NCBI GenBank assembly: GCA_026397915.1
Contig: JAPLTX010000061.1
Location: 158,731-222,730 of the forward strand
Direction: 5' to 3'
DNA: 64,000 nt
Origin: Verrucomicrobiota bacterium
Lineage (GTDB): Bacteria > Verrucomicrobiota > Verrucomicrobiia > CAIQCK01
Part shown: piece after piece, positions 1 to 8,045 of the stretch
Numbering within the stretch: position 1 is the first letter of the stretch
How the letters are laid out: the number at the start of each line of letters is the position of its first letter
The notes under the pieces: model-generated
What the model was told of the DNA's origin: nothing
Databases searched by the model: none
Seen by the model: the letters and a program-made list of their open reading frames with translations, nothing else
Made by a program: the position numbers and the translations under genes

Positions 1-273
1 GACCCCGGCGTGAACGTGCATTACGCCAACGGGACGAACTTCGGTTTCGCCTTGGCAACCGTAACCACCAACACCATGACGATCAACTATCACCTTTACA
101 ACACAGCGAGCGAAACATGGTCGGTGGCCAGCTATCAAACCGTCATCGTCCTCCCGGAGCCGTCAACGTTCGCCCTGATCGCTTTGGGACCGGTGATTCT
201 GGGCGCGCCCATCCTTGGAAGACGAGTCCGGCGCCGGCGCGAAGTCAGGGTCAGCTTGGGGGCGCAACTTTAG
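1..273 (+). CDS. PEP-CTERM sorting-domain protein, C-terminal end only
   Basis: The frame is open from the first base, so the gene begins outside the window and only about 90 residues are visible. The end has the PEP-CTERM layout: the PEP motif in VLPEPSTFALIAL, one hydrophobic segment (FALIALGPVILGAPILG), then a basic cluster RRVRRRRE. In this family the signal directs an exported protein to an exosortase (EpsH-type) for cleavage, usually linked to exopolysaccharide. The last residues (VRVSLGAQL) run longer than the usual short basic tail. The function of the mature protein cannot be judged from what remains. The stop at 271-273 is followed by the repeat-rich gap. Confidence 0.8.
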   Translation, partial: DPGVNVHYANGTNFGFALATVTTNTMTINYHLYNTASETWSVASYQTVIVLPEPSTFALIALGPVILGAPILGRRVRRRREVRVSLGAQL

Positions 274-420
274 CGCCGCCGCGACGTCGCGAGGCTTGGC
301 GGGGTCGTTCCGGCGGCTCGCGGGGTGATTGTTCCGCGCCGTGTGGTTGCCGCCGAGTCATACGCCGCGATGGCCGCGCGCCGCAGGCTGCATCCGCCGC
401 GATTTGGTTTTCAACTCCGA

Positions 421-800
421 CGGCAGGAGGCGCCGCTCCTGTGCTACGGGGTGATTCTTCCGCGCCGCGGGGCGCGCCTCCTGCGACAAGAGTTGCGTCA
501 CTTGCCACAGGAGGTGCATCACCTACGGCATGGGGCGGCCACCCCGCGCCGTTGGAGGTGCGTCTCCTGTCATAGGAGTTGCGTCACCTGCCGCAGGAGG
601 TGCGTCCCATGCCACGCGGGGCGCTTCTCCTGCCGTCCGGGGCGCACCCCGTGGCGTTGGAGTTGCGCCTCTTGCCGCTGGAGGCGCGCCCCTTACGGCA
701 GAAAAATCACCTCCAGACACGAAAAACTCGCCTCCTGCCGCACGGGGCGCGCCCCATTTCACAGAAAACGCGCCTTTTTGCTCAAAAACGGGCTTTCCAG
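421..800. repeat. Degenerate 21-bp tandem repeat, about 17 units
   Basis: Units of about 21 bp run through this stretch with a consensus close to GGAGTTGCGTCACCTGCCGCA. Most units contain a small dyad such as GGGGCGCGCCCC or GGAGGTGCGTCTCC. One 22-bp unit near 535-556 shifts the phase. Because 21 is a multiple of 3 and few units carry stops, several frames on both strands stay open and spell seven-residue repeats (GGASPVI, GVASPAA, GGASHAT). No frame has a credible start or crosses the whole array, so it is called non-coding. Confidence 0.75.
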
Positions 801-831
801 TCGCCATAAACCACGCCCAGCTTCAGGGAAG

Positions 832-918
832 TAATGGAGTTATGGAGTAATGAGGTAACGGAGTCGTGCGGCAGGCCAATCCCCCACCACTCAATCACTC
901 CGCTTCTCCACCGCTCCA
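832..918. repeat. Inverted pair of 8-bp-period GGAG arrays
   Basis: The left arm (832-867) repeats units like ATGGAGTT, ATGGAGTA and ACGGAGTC. The right arm (884-918) carries the complementary CACTCC/CCACCGCT/CCATT pattern. AATGGAG (left) can pair with CTCCATT (right) and CGGAGT with ACTCCG, giving a long imperfect hairpin. It lies between the 21-bp repeat and an argG tail fragment. No coding potential is seen. Confidence 0.5.
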
Positions 919-927
919 TTCCGCGCC

Positions 928-1008
928 GCTCCCGCCGCTCTCCATCGTCGCGATGTCGGGCCGGTAGAGCGACAGCGCGCTCTTGCGGCTGGCGGTGATG
1001 ATGTTGCC
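928..1008 (-). pseudogene. argG 3'-region relic (fragment A)
   Basis: About 81 bp align without gaps to 3824-3904 inside the intact argG, with roughly 7 mismatches (about 91%). The segment corresponds to the Sardinian-free C-terminal stretch around residues LSLYRPDIATMESGES of argininosuccinate synthase. Similarity stops sharply at 1008, two bases before the stop codon of the next minus-strand gene. It has no frame of its own. It looks like a detached duplicate of argG, and its distance from argG makes simple tandem duplication unlikely. Confidence 0.7.
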
Positions 1009-1009
1009 G

Positions 1010-1477
1010 TTATCGTCTCGGTATCGCAATCGTCACAGAATACTGTGCCGGTCCATTTGGAGCGTCACAGAAGTAAAGGTCGAAACCATCCGCGGTATGT
1101 TCGAGCGCGATGGTATCGCGGCCTTGGCGCTCGACAATCCTCGCCCGCGTCAAATCCACCTCCGCAGCCCAATAGCGCCAGCCGTCCGGCGTTCGGTCGA
1201 GGTGGTTCCAGTGGTTGCCGTTGAACGTGACCTTGTCGGGTCGGCCCCAACTCTTGTGCTTGTAGCGCACTTCGTCGCGGGTAAACACGAACACGCCACT
1301 GCCATCCACGAGTGCGGAGAGCCGCAACAACTTAACCGGCGGCCCACCGGGTTCGCCTGGAAGCGCGGTTTTCGAGCCTCTTGATGGTGGAGCGGCCCCG
1401 TAGGATGAGCAAATCACACACGCAGCCAGCGCAGTGACCGCAGCCACTGTTTTCAATGCTCTGTAATATGCATTCAT
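1010..1477 (-). CDS. Secreted hypothetical protein
   Basis: A 155-residue protein with an N-terminal signal peptide (MNAYYRALKTVAAVTALAACVICSSYGA), possibly a lipoprotein given the Cys. The mature part is mostly polar and beta-like, with a DKVTFNGNHWNHLDRTPDGW motif that I do not recognise. The ATG at 1477 is chosen over a GTG at 1480 because AGGAGG lies 8 bases upstream of it. The start overlaps the stop of a possible upstream ORF (TGATG). The stop codon lies two bases from the argG relic, so the gene's end coincides with a duplication boundary. Function unknown. Confidence 0.6.
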   Translation of the reverse strand: MNAYYRALKTVAAVTALAACVICSSYGAAPPSRGSKTALPGEPGGPPVKLLRLSALVDGSGVFVFTRDEVRYKHKSWGRPDKVTFNGNHWNHLDRTPDGWRYWAAEVDLTRARIVERQGRDTIALEHTADGFDLYFCDAPNGPAQYSVTIAIPRR

Positions 1478-1743
1478 CACCTCTTCCTCCTACATGCTGT
1501 TTTTGATTGTCGCTCAACGCCTGTATACGCCTCCCAAAATGCGTTGCAAGAGGATTCCCTCCAAGCCTTGGTTGTTGCAACAAACAAGCTAACGGATTTC
1601 CCCAAGTCAAATCCAAGCCACACCAGTTGTGCTGGCCGAATTGTTACCATCACCAACTTCATCGGTGGCTTTGGTGGCCATTCCGAGCAACCGTTTGAGT
1701 CGCGGAATAGCACCACACATGCAAGGACTACAAATATGAACAC
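1477..1743 (-). CDS. Possible small exported protein
   Basis: An 88-residue ORF starting at GTG 1743. It opens with a hydrophobic stretch (MFIFVVLACVVLF) like a signal peptide or anchor and ends in a basic tail (TACRRKR). Its TGA overlaps the ATG of the next gene (TGATG), as expected for translational coupling, which is the main reason to list it. The ribosome-binding site is weak (GGAGG about 16 bases upstream) and no family is recognised. It may be a degenerate leftover; composition here is lower in G+C than in the core genes. Confidence 0.3.
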   Translation of the reverse strand: MFIFVVLACVVLFRDSNGCSEWPPKPPMKLVMVTIRPAQLVWLGFDLGKSVSLFVATTKAWRESSCNAFWEAYTGVERQSKTACRRKR

Positions 1744-1891
1744 TGTCAGACTGCGCTCTCCCTCCGCTGGGGATGGACAATACCCAAACGATCAGCCAAC
1801 ATCAGCAACAGCTACAGACTGACTTTCAAGTGGCTCGAAATGACGAGTCCGGTCATGGATCGCCGCAGTAACCGCAAACCAAGAGGATGGC

Positions 1892-3052
1892 ATGAAGCTG
1901 GAACAAACCTTGAATGATGCACGCATGACCGTCGTGCTCACCGGCCGGCTTGATGCCGCTACGGCTCCTGTTCTTGGCGAACTGGTTGACAGGCAGATGG
2001 AGGGCATTACAGAGCTCGTCCTGGATTTTGACGGTCTTGATTATGTCTCGTCAGCCGGGTTGCGTGTCATTCTGATCGCGCAACAGAAAATGAGGGCAAC
2101 CCACGGAAGCATGGTGGTGAAGAATGTGAGCCAGGCGATCGCCGGCATTTTTGAGATGACCGGCTTTGACAGCCTCCTGACTTATGAAAGGAAGCTCAGG
2201 CAACTGTCGGTCGCTGGCTTGGAGATGATCGCGAAGGGGGCAAACGGTGAATGCTACAAGGTGGATGACGAAACCGTCGTGAAATTGTATTACGACTACA
2301 TAGACGAAGCTTCCGCCGCAAAAGAGAAAAACCTGGCGAAAAAGGCCTTTGTGGCCGGGGTTCCAACCGCCATTTCCTATGATGTGGTGGCGTGCGGCAA
2401 CCGCAGGGGTGTCTTGTATGAAATGCTGAAAGCGGACACCCTCTCAAAATACATTGAAAAGAATGTCCATCGCTTGGATGCCGTGGTTGAGATGTATGTC
2501 AGCTTTTGCAAGCAGATCCATGCAATTGCGGTTGACCCGAACACGTTTCCGGATGCCGTTACGCTCGCCTGCGGCTACGTAGATACCTGCGACGTCTTTA
2601 ACGATGGCCAGCGAGCGGCTATCAAGGAACGCCTGTTGCGCGCTGAAAGACAAAACACGCTGATCCACTGGGATCTTCATCCGGGCAATATCATGATGCA
2701 GGGAGACAGTCCCTGCTTGATTGACATGGGGGATATGGCCATCGGCACGCCGTATTTCGACCTGGGGCAGATCAAACAGGTCTTGCACTATTATGCAGGC
2801 ATGGGGCTCTGCCAGAAGATCATCGGACTCGACGACGCGATCGCACTTCGCGTGTGGTCGAGGTTTGTCGCGAGCTATTTCGGCAACCCGGCCCCGGATG
2901 AGTTGTCGGCGATCGAGGAAAACATCAATTTTTACAGGGCAATCAAGAATGTGTTCCTTTATTTGAGCGGCAGCGGTGGTGAAGCCATGCGTTCAAGACG
3001 CAAGGATTTCATCTTCCAGATGCTTCCCAAGGAAATCACGGAATTAAAATAG
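1892..3052 (+). CDS. STAS domain fused to aminoglycoside-phosphotransferase-like kinase
   Basis: A 386-residue cytosolic protein. Residues 1-105 form a STAS (anti-sigma-factor antagonist) domain with the DYVSSAGLRVI motif; S54 is the position phosphorylated in SpoIIAA-type proteins. Residues about 110-386 form an APH/choline-kinase-like fold of the TIGR02172 type: glycine-rich AKGANGECYKVD, K131, catalytic HWDLHPGNIM (D261, N266) and metal-binding LIDMGD (D278). The fusion suggests a switch in which the kinase acts on the STAS serine or the STAS domain gates the kinase; this is inference. The gene is less G+C-rich than the arginine operon and stands alone among minus-strand genes. Both flanks carry argG tail relics. 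Confidence 0.8.
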   Translation: MKLEQTLNDARMTVVLTGRLDAATAPVLGELVDRQMEGITELVLDFDGLDYVSSAGLRVILIAQQKMRATHGSMVVKNVSQAIAGIFEMTGFDSLLTYERKLRQLSVAGLEMIAKGANGECYKVDDETVVKLYYDYIDEASAAKEKNLAKKAFVAGVPTAISYDVVACGNRRGVLYEMLKADTLSKYIEKNVHRLDAVVEMYVSFCKQIHAIAVDPNTFPDAVTLACGYVDTCDVFNDGQRAAIKERLLRAERQNTLIHWDLHPGNIMMQGDSPCLIDMGDMAIGTPYFDLGQIKQVLHYYAGMGLCQKIIGLDDAIALRVWSRFVASYFGNPAPDELSAIEENINFYRAIKNVFLYLSGSGGEAMRSRRKDFIFQMLPKEITELK

Positions 3053-3144
3053 GTGTCTCCCTGCTGCGCCAACCGCGAGACCCGGAGCGGATCCTTCTCG
3101 GACTCAACGCCGGCACAGCCAACAACCGATGCCTACGCCTGCCG

Positions 3145-3187
3145 CTTCGCCTGCTTCTCCACCATCGCCTTCACGCGGAGGCGGAGG
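3145..3187 (-). pseudogene. argG 3'-end relic (fragment B)
   Basis: Forty-three bases match 3737-3779 at the end of the intact argG with a single difference (C/T at 3166). This is the segment encoding the extreme C-terminus (LRLRVKAMVEKQAK). The two copies are 592 bp apart in direct orientation and bracket the 3207-3677 gene. A short, near-perfect direct repeat of a gene's 3' end on either side of a foreign-looking gene is the layout left by integration at that gene end. Confidence 0.75.
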
Positions 3188-3206
3188 CTGGCGCGGCGAT
3201 ATCCGT

Positions 3207-3677
3207 CTATAACGTGTATTCGGAATCACTCTTTTCAATTCGGCCGTGATGATGGTTCACGTGGATTTTGGTGACCCCGGAATTCAATAGTTCACAAATT
3301 TGCGAGGGGAGCTTTTCGTGCTCCATGAATTTGTATGCAATTACATCGCCAACTTTCCATTTGAGCATATAGCCGAAAGTTTCTTCTTCCGGTTCGTAAT
3401 GCCAACAGGTCAAATTGTTTTCTTCTCCCTTTTCAGGTTCCACAAAAGGACCCTCGCGGAAGAAGGTAATGCTGATGCAATCAAATTCAGGAAACCAAGC
3501 GAAGATTCTATGCACCCATGCAACTACATCCGCTACGGTGTGTGGCCAACAATTGAGTTCAAATTCGGCCCCGCTGCCGACTTCCACCTTCCAACCTGAC
3601 ATGTCGGGTTTAACTTTTTCCAAGCCAGTCATGTTCCGATAATGAAGCCGTGGAAAACGGTCTTCCAACGCATGCAA
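3207..3677 (-). CDS. Hypothetical protein in argG-flanked insert
   Basis: A 156-residue acidic protein with no signal peptide or membrane segment. Aromatic-rich strands (VHRIFAWFPEFDCISITFF, GYMLKWKVGDVIAYKF) and a His-rich C-terminal end (KIHVNHHHGRIEK) are visible. I recognise no family. The start may instead be the internal ATG at MTGLEKV. The DNA is visibly richer in A+T than argG. The gene lies exactly between argG relic B and the intact argG end, suggesting it arrived as a cassette. Confidence 0.55.
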   Translation of the reverse strand: MHALEDRFPRLHYRNMTGLEKVKPDMSGWKVEVGSGAEFELNCWPHTVADVVAWVHRIFAWFPEFDCISITFFREGPFVEPEKGEENNLTCWHYEPEEETFGYMLKWKVGDVIAYKFMEHEKLPSQICELLNSGVTKIHVNHHHGRIEKSDSEYTL

Positions 3678-3724
3678 ACGGTTCGCTACTCTTATGACGC
3701 CCTTGAGATTCCTCTCGGCGCAGT

Positions 3725-4945
3725 TTATGTCCTTTTCTTCGCCTGCTTCTCCACCATTGCCTTCACGCGGAGGCGGAGGGCGTTGAGCTTGATGAAACCG
3801 GTGGCGTCGTCCTGGTTGTAGATGCTCTCGCCGCTCTCCATCGTGGCGATGTCGGGACGGTAGAGCGACAGCTTGCTCTTGCGGCCGACGGTGATGATGT
3901 TGCCTTTGTAGAGCTTGAGGCGGACGGTGCCGGTGACGTTCTGCTGGCTTTCCTCGACGAGCGCCTGCAACGCCAGCCGCTCCGGCGAGAACCAGAAGCC
4001 GTAATAGACCAGTTCGCTGTAGCGCGGGATGAGGGAGTCGCGCAGGTGCATGACCTCGCGGTCCATCGTCAACGTCTCCATCTGGCGGTGCGCCGAGTGG
4101 AGGATCGTGCCGCCGGGCGTTTCATAGACGCCGCGCGATTTCATGCCGACGAACCGGTTCTCGACGAGGTCCACGCGGCCGACACCGTGCTTGCCGCCGA
4201 GTTTGTTCAGCGTGCGCAGGACGTTGGCGGGCGAGAGACGCTTGCCGTTGACGGCGACGCAGATGCCGCGCACGAAGTCGAGCGTGACATACTCCGGGCG
4301 GTTCGGCGCGTCTTCCGGCGAAACGCTGAGCTTGAACATGTCCTTCGGCGGCTCCATCCACGGGTCTTCCAGGATGCCGCTCTCGAAGCTGATGTGCAGG
4401 AGGTTGCGGTCCATCGAGTAAGGCTTCTTGGCGCTCGCCTCGACGGGGATGCCCTTCTCGGCGCAATACGCGATCATTTCGGCGCGGCCGGGGAATTGTT
4501 TCCGGAACCGCTCCTCTCGCCACGGGGCGATGACCTTGATGTTCGGCTCCAACGCGTAGGCGGTCAGCTCGAAGCGGACTTGGTCGTTGCCCTTGCCGGT
4601 GGCGCCATGGCCGACGGCATCGGCTTTTTCCTTGCGGGCGATCTCGATCATCCGCTTGGCGATGAGCGGCCGGGCAATGCTGGTGCCGAGGAAATACTGG
4701 TTCTCGTAGATCGCGCCGGCCTGGACCATCGGGAAGATGAAGTCGCGCGCGAACTCCTCCGTGAGGTCGTCTATGTAGATCTTCGACGCGCCGGTCTTGC
4801 GGGCCTTCTTGTCGAGGCCCTTGAGTTCCTCCTCCTGCCCAATGTCGGCGCAGAAGGCGATCATCTCGGCGTTGTAGGTTTCCTTCATCCACGAGAGGAG
4901 GACGGAGGTGTCCAAACCGCCCGAATATGCCAATACGATTTTCAT
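3725..4945 (-). CDS. argG: Argininosuccinate synthase
   Basis: Catalyses ATP-dependent condensation of citrulline and aspartate to argininosuccinate, the penultimate arginine step. The 406-residue length is normal for the family. The N-type ATP pyrophosphatase loop AYSGGLDTSV starts at residue 6; GHGATGKGNDQVRFE and the citrulline/aspartate-binding stretch around YSMDRNLLHISFESG follow. It is the last gene of argC-J-B-D-F-G on the minus strand, 66 bp after argF. Its 3' end is the source of two relics at 3145-3187 and 928-1008, making this gene end a possible integration hot spot. Confidence 0.97.
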   Translation of the reverse strand: MKIVLAYSGGLDTSVLLSWMKETYNAEMIAFCADIGQEEELKGLDKKARKTGASKIYIDDLTEEFARDFIFPMVQAGAIYENQYFLGTSIARPLIAKRMIEIARKEKADAVGHGATGKGNDQVRFELTAYALEPNIKVIAPWREERFRKQFPGRAEMIAYCAEKGIPVEASAKKPYSMDRNLLHISFESGILEDPWMEPPKDMFKLSVSPEDAPNRPEYVTLDFVRGICVAVNGKRLSPANVLRTLNKLGGKHGVGRVDLVENRFVGMKSRGVYETPGGTILHSAHRQMETLTMDREVMHLRDSLIPRYSELVYYGFWFSPERLALQALVEESQQNVTGTVRLKLYKGNIITVGRKSKLSLYRPDIATMESGESIYNQDDATGFIKLNALRLRVKAMVEKQAKKRT

Positions 4946-4960
4946 GGTTCTTCTTTCAAC

Positions 4961-4992
4961 TAGAACGAAACTAAAACGTGAAACGTGAAACG
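4961..4992. repeat. Short 7-bp-period array (AAACGTG)
   Basis: The argF-argG intercistronic gap contains AAACGTG AAACGTG AAACGTA after a degenerate AACGAAACT unit. It is much more A+T-rich than the flanking genes. It belongs to a class of heptamer arrays found at several other places in the window. Confidence 0.55.
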
Positions 4993-5011
4993 TAACTTCG
5001 ACCGAAGGCTA

Positions 5012-5923
5012 TCACCGTCTCCACGCCTTCGCCAGCAGGGCGAGGATGGCCTTCTGAACATGCAACCGGTTCTCGGCCTGGTCGAAGATGGTTTCGGCGT
5101 GACGCTCGAAGACGTCGTTGGTGATTTCCTTGCCGCGATAGGCGGGCAGGCAGTGCATCACGAGCGCCTTCGGCTTGGCGTGCGCCAGCAACTGGTCGTT
5201 GATCTGATAGCCGTCCAGTTCGGCGAGACGCTGGGCCTCTTCCTCTTCCTTGCCCATCGAAATCCACGTGTCGGAGTAGATCACATCGGCGCCGTCCGCG
5301 GCCTTCGCGCGGTCGTCGGTGACGATGACCTTGCCGCCGGCGCGCTTGAGCAGATTGGCCGACGGCTGGTATTTGCGCGGCGCGGCGATGCGCAGCTCGA
5401 AGCCGAGCTTGCCGGCGGCCAGCATCCACGAAGCCGGCACGTTGCACGCGCCGTCGCCGATGAAGCAGACGACTTTCTTTTGGATGCGGCCAAGCTTCTC
5501 CTCGATGGTGAAGATGTCCGCGAGAATCTGGCACGGATGCTCGTCGTCGGTGAGCGCGTTGATGGTCGGGATGCCGCTCGTGGCGGCGAAGTCCACCACG
5601 TCCTTCTGATGGAACGTGCGGATGACGCAGCCGTGGACCATCCGGCCCAAGACGCGCGCAGTGTCAACGATCGGCTCGCCGCGGCCGAGCTGGATGTCGT
5701 TGTTCGAGAGGAACATGGCGCGGCCGCCCAGTTCGCGAATGCCGACCTCGAACGAGACGCGGGTGCGCGTGCTGTATTTGGCGAAGATGAGCGCCCAGGT
5801 CTGGCCCTTGAGCGGCTGCGGATGGCTGCGTTTGCCGCGCGCGGCCTTGAGGTTCTTGGCCAGCGCGAGAATCTCGCCGATCTGTTTGACCGTCAGGTCT
5901 TCGATTGAAAGTAGATGTTTCAT
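5012..5923 (-). CDS. argF: Ornithine carbamoyltransferase
   Basis: Converts ornithine and carbamoyl phosphate to citrulline. The 303-residue protein has the carbamoyl-phosphate motif STRTR at 51-55, DEHPCQ at 127-132 and the ornithine-binding HCLP at 257-260. ATG 5923 is chosen because it starts a canonical N-terminus (MKHLLSIEDL) and overlaps the argD stop as ATGA; the frame extends upstream only inside argD. The overlap implies translational coupling. The enzyme is a cytosolic trimer in characterised relatives. Confidence 0.96.
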   Translation of the reverse strand: MKHLLSIEDLTVKQIGEILALAKNLKAARGKRSHPQPLKGQTWALIFAKYSTRTRVSFEVGIRELGGRAMFLSNNDIQLGRGEPIVDTARVLGRMVHGCVIRTFHQKDVVDFAATSGIPTINALTDDEHPCQILADIFTIEEKLGRIQKKVVCFIGDGACNVPASWMLAAGKLGFELRIAAPRKYQPSANLLKRAGGKVIVTDDRAKAADGADVIYSDTWISMGKEEEEAQRLAELDGYQINDQLLAHAKPKALVMHCLPAYRGKEITNDVFERHAETIFDQAENRLHVQKAILALLAKAWRR

Positions 5924-7140
5924 GACTGTCCCAGCACTTTCTCCACAATGGCCAGCGCTGCGTCCGCGTCGGCGTTTGAAATCGTCAGCGGCGGCACGAA
6001 CCGGAATGTGTGCGTGCCCGCCGACACGACCAGCAGGCCCGCCGCCGCGCATTGGGCGACAACGTCCTTGACTTCACGATCCAACTCGATGCCAAGCATC
6101 AAGCCGATGCCGCGCACTTCCTTGATGCACGGGAACTTCGCCCGCAGCGCCTTCAAGCCGCGCTTGAGACGCTTGCTGCGCGCGACGGCTTTCGCCATCA
6201 GGTTCTTCTCCTCGACCGTGCGGATGACGGCGAGCGCGACGGCGCAAGCCAGCGGCGTGCCGCCAAACGTCGAGGCATGCGTGCCGGGACCGAGGATGTC
6301 GCAAAGCGGCTTCTCGCCGTCGGCGGTCTTCACTTTGCGCGCGGCGCAGGTCCAGATGGCGCCGATGGGGAAACCGCCGCCGATGCCTTTGGCCATCGAG
6401 AGTGCGTCGGGCACCGCGTCGGGCGCGATGGATTGGAAGCCGAAGAATTTTCCGGTCCGGCCGTTACCGCACTGAACCTCGTCAAACATCAGCAGAAGGT
6501 TCCGCTCGTCGCAGAGCTGGCGCAGGCCGCGCAGGAACTCCGGCGTCGCCGGCCGAATGCCGCTCTCACCCTGGATCGGCTCGACGAGGATGGCGGCGGT
6601 CTGCGGTCCGACGGCGGCGCGCACGGCGGCGAGGTTGTTGAACGGCACGTGCTTGAAGCCGGTCATCATCGGCTCGAAGCCCTTCTTCACCTTCTCCTGG
6701 CCGGTGGCGGCGATGCCCGCGAGCGTGCGGCCGTGGAAGCTGCCTTCCATCGTGATGATCTCAAAGCGGCCTTCATCGTGCCCGAACTTGCGCGCGAGTT
6801 TGTAGAGCGACTCGTTGGCCTCAGCGCCGCTGTTGCAGAAGAAACACTTGCCATCAGCGCCGGCCAGTTCGACGAGCTTCTTCGCCAGCAGACCCTGCGG
6901 CTCCGTGTAGTAGAGGTTGGAGCAGTGGATGAGCGTCGCCGCCTGCTGTTTGAGCGCGCGAACGATGGCGGGATGGCTGTGGCCGAGGATGTTGACGGCG
7001 ACGCCGCCGCCGAAGTCGAGATACTCCTTGCCGTCGGCGTCCCAGCATTTGCTGCCCTTGCCGCGCACGATGGCCAGCGACCGACCGTAGGTCGGCATGA
7101 CGTGGTTGTTGTAGAGGGCGACGATTTCCGCGGTTGTCAT
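5920..7140 (-). CDS. argD: Acetylornithine aminotransferase
   Basis: PLP-dependent class III aminotransferase that converts N-acetylglutamate semialdehyde to N-acetylornithine. It has 406 residues with FCNSGAEANE (phosphate binding, 101-110), FDEVQCGNGRTG (219-230) and the Schiff-base lysine K251 in SMAKGIGGGFPIG. Both ends overlap neighbours by ATGA: its start overlaps the argB stop and its stop overlaps the argF start. Members of this family sometimes also act on succinyl-diaminopimelate, but the operon context supports the arginine role. Confidence 0.95.
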   Translation of the reverse strand: MTTAEIVALYNNHVMPTYGRSLAIVRGKGSKCWDADGKEYLDFGGGVAVNILGHSHPAIVRALKQQAATLIHCSNLYYTEPQGLLAKKLVELAGADGKCFFCNSGAEANESLYKLARKFGHDEGRFEIITMEGSFHGRTLAGIAATGQEKVKKGFEPMMTGFKHVPFNNLAAVRAAVGPQTAAILVEPIQGESGIRPATPEFLRGLRQLCDERNLLLMFDEVQCGNGRTGKFFGFQSIAPDAVPDALSMAKGIGGGFPIGAIWTCAARKVKTADGEKPLCDILGPGTHASTFGGTPLACAVALAVIRTVEEKNLMAKAVARSKRLKRGLKALRAKFPCIKEVRGIGLMLGIELDREVKDVVAQCAAAGLLVVSAGTHTFRFVPPLTISNADADAALAIVEKVLGQS

Positions 7141-7997
7141 TGCACTATCTCCGTTCCAACGCCTTTGTCGGTGAAAATTTCCAGCAGCACGCTGTGCGGC
7201 ACGCGGCCGTCCACAAAATGCACGCGATGCACGCCGGACTTCACGGCTTCGACGGCACTGTCCACTTTCGGGATCATTCCTTTATCCACGATGCCGGCAG
7301 CTTTCAGCGCGGGCACTTCGGCGATGTGCAGGCTGGAAATGAGCGTCGCCGGGTCTTTCGGGTCGCGCATCAAGCCGGGCACGTCGCTCATGAAGACAAG
7401 CCGCCGTGCCTTGAGGGCGATGGCAGCCATTGCGGCGGCCACGTCGGCGTTGCAGTTGTAGATGAGGCCGTCCTCGCCGAGTGCAATCGGGCTGACCACC
7501 GGCGTGATGGAGCGGTGGATGCACTGCCGCAACGGGTCAGTGTTCACCTCGACGACCTCGCCGACATAGCCGAGATCCACGCCGCCGGTGACGAGCTTCC
7601 GGCACTTGAAAATCTCCGCGCCGGAAAAACCGCGCGCTTTGCCGCCGAGCGACTCGATGGTCTTGACGATCTCCGGGTTGATCTCGCGCGAGAGCACGCG
7701 ATCAACGATCTCGACGCTGGCCTTGTCGGTAACGCGCATGCCCTGAATGAACTGTGCCTTGATGCCGGCGGCGTCCATCGCGCGGGTGATGGCCTTGCCA
7801 CCGCCGTGGACGACGATAGGGTTGATGCCAGCCGCTTCGAGGAAGACCACGTCGGCGGCGACGCCGTTGCGGACTTTCGGGTCGGGCGAGTCCATGAAGC
7901 TGCCGCCGTATTTGACGACGAAGGTGTGGCTGCGGAATCGCTGGATGTAAGGCAGCGCTTCCAACAATACGTCGGCTTTCTGGATCAGGTCTTGCAT
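7137..7997 (-). CDS. argB: Acetylglutamate kinase
   Basis: Phosphorylates N-acetylglutamate in the second committed step of arginine synthesis. The 286-residue amino-acid-kinase fold shows VVKYGGSFMDSP near the N-terminus, VHGGGKAITRAM (acetylglutamate loop) and NCNADVAAAMAAIAL. The N-terminal extension MQDLIQKADVLLEALPYIQRF resembles the helix used by arginine-sensitive hexameric forms, so feedback inhibition by arginine is plausible (inference). The start codon is preceded by a pyrimidine tract rather than a Shine-Dalgarno sequence; see the hairpin entry upstream. Confidence 0.95.
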   Translation of the reverse strand: MQDLIQKADVLLEALPYIQRFRSHTFVVKYGGSFMDSPDPKVRNGVAADVVFLEAAGINPIVVHGGGKAITRAMDAAGIKAQFIQGMRVTDKASVEIVDRVLSREINPEIVKTIESLGGKARGFSGAEIFKCRKLVTGGVDLGYVGEVVEVNTDPLRQCIHRSITPVVSPIALGEDGLIYNCNADVAAAMAAIALKARRLVFMSDVPGLMRDPKDPATLISSLHIAEVPALKAAGIVDKGMIPKVDSAVEAVKSGVHRVHFVDGRVPHSVLLEIFTDKGVGTEIVQ

Positions 7998-8000
7998 GAG

Positions 8001-8036
8001 AAAAAGAAATCGCCCGCCGCGGACAACGCCCGGGCG
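8001..8036 (-). promoter_or_regulatory. Hairpin plus U-rich tract before argB
   Basis: On the minus strand, CGCCCG and CGGGCG can form a 6-bp stem (8031-8036 with 8011-8016), followed by ATTTCTTTTTCTC running into the argB ATG. This resembles an intrinsic terminator in the 48-bp gap between argJ and argB and replaces the expected Shine-Dalgarno. It could attenuate or reset expression of argBDFG. Structure is seen; function is inferred. Confidence 0.4.
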
Positions 8037-8045
8037 GTTGGACGA

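Noticed and set aside
117..850. Overlapping ORFs through the 21-bp repeat on both strands
   Set aside because: They are a by-product of a repeat unit that is a multiple of 3 and free of stops; none has a Shine-Dalgarno or spans the 22-bp unit.
4046..4963. Long plus-strand ORF opposite argG, and similar ones opposite argD, argB and argJ
   Set aside because: Antisense shadows of G+C-rich codons with Arg/Ala/Val-rich composition and no family match.
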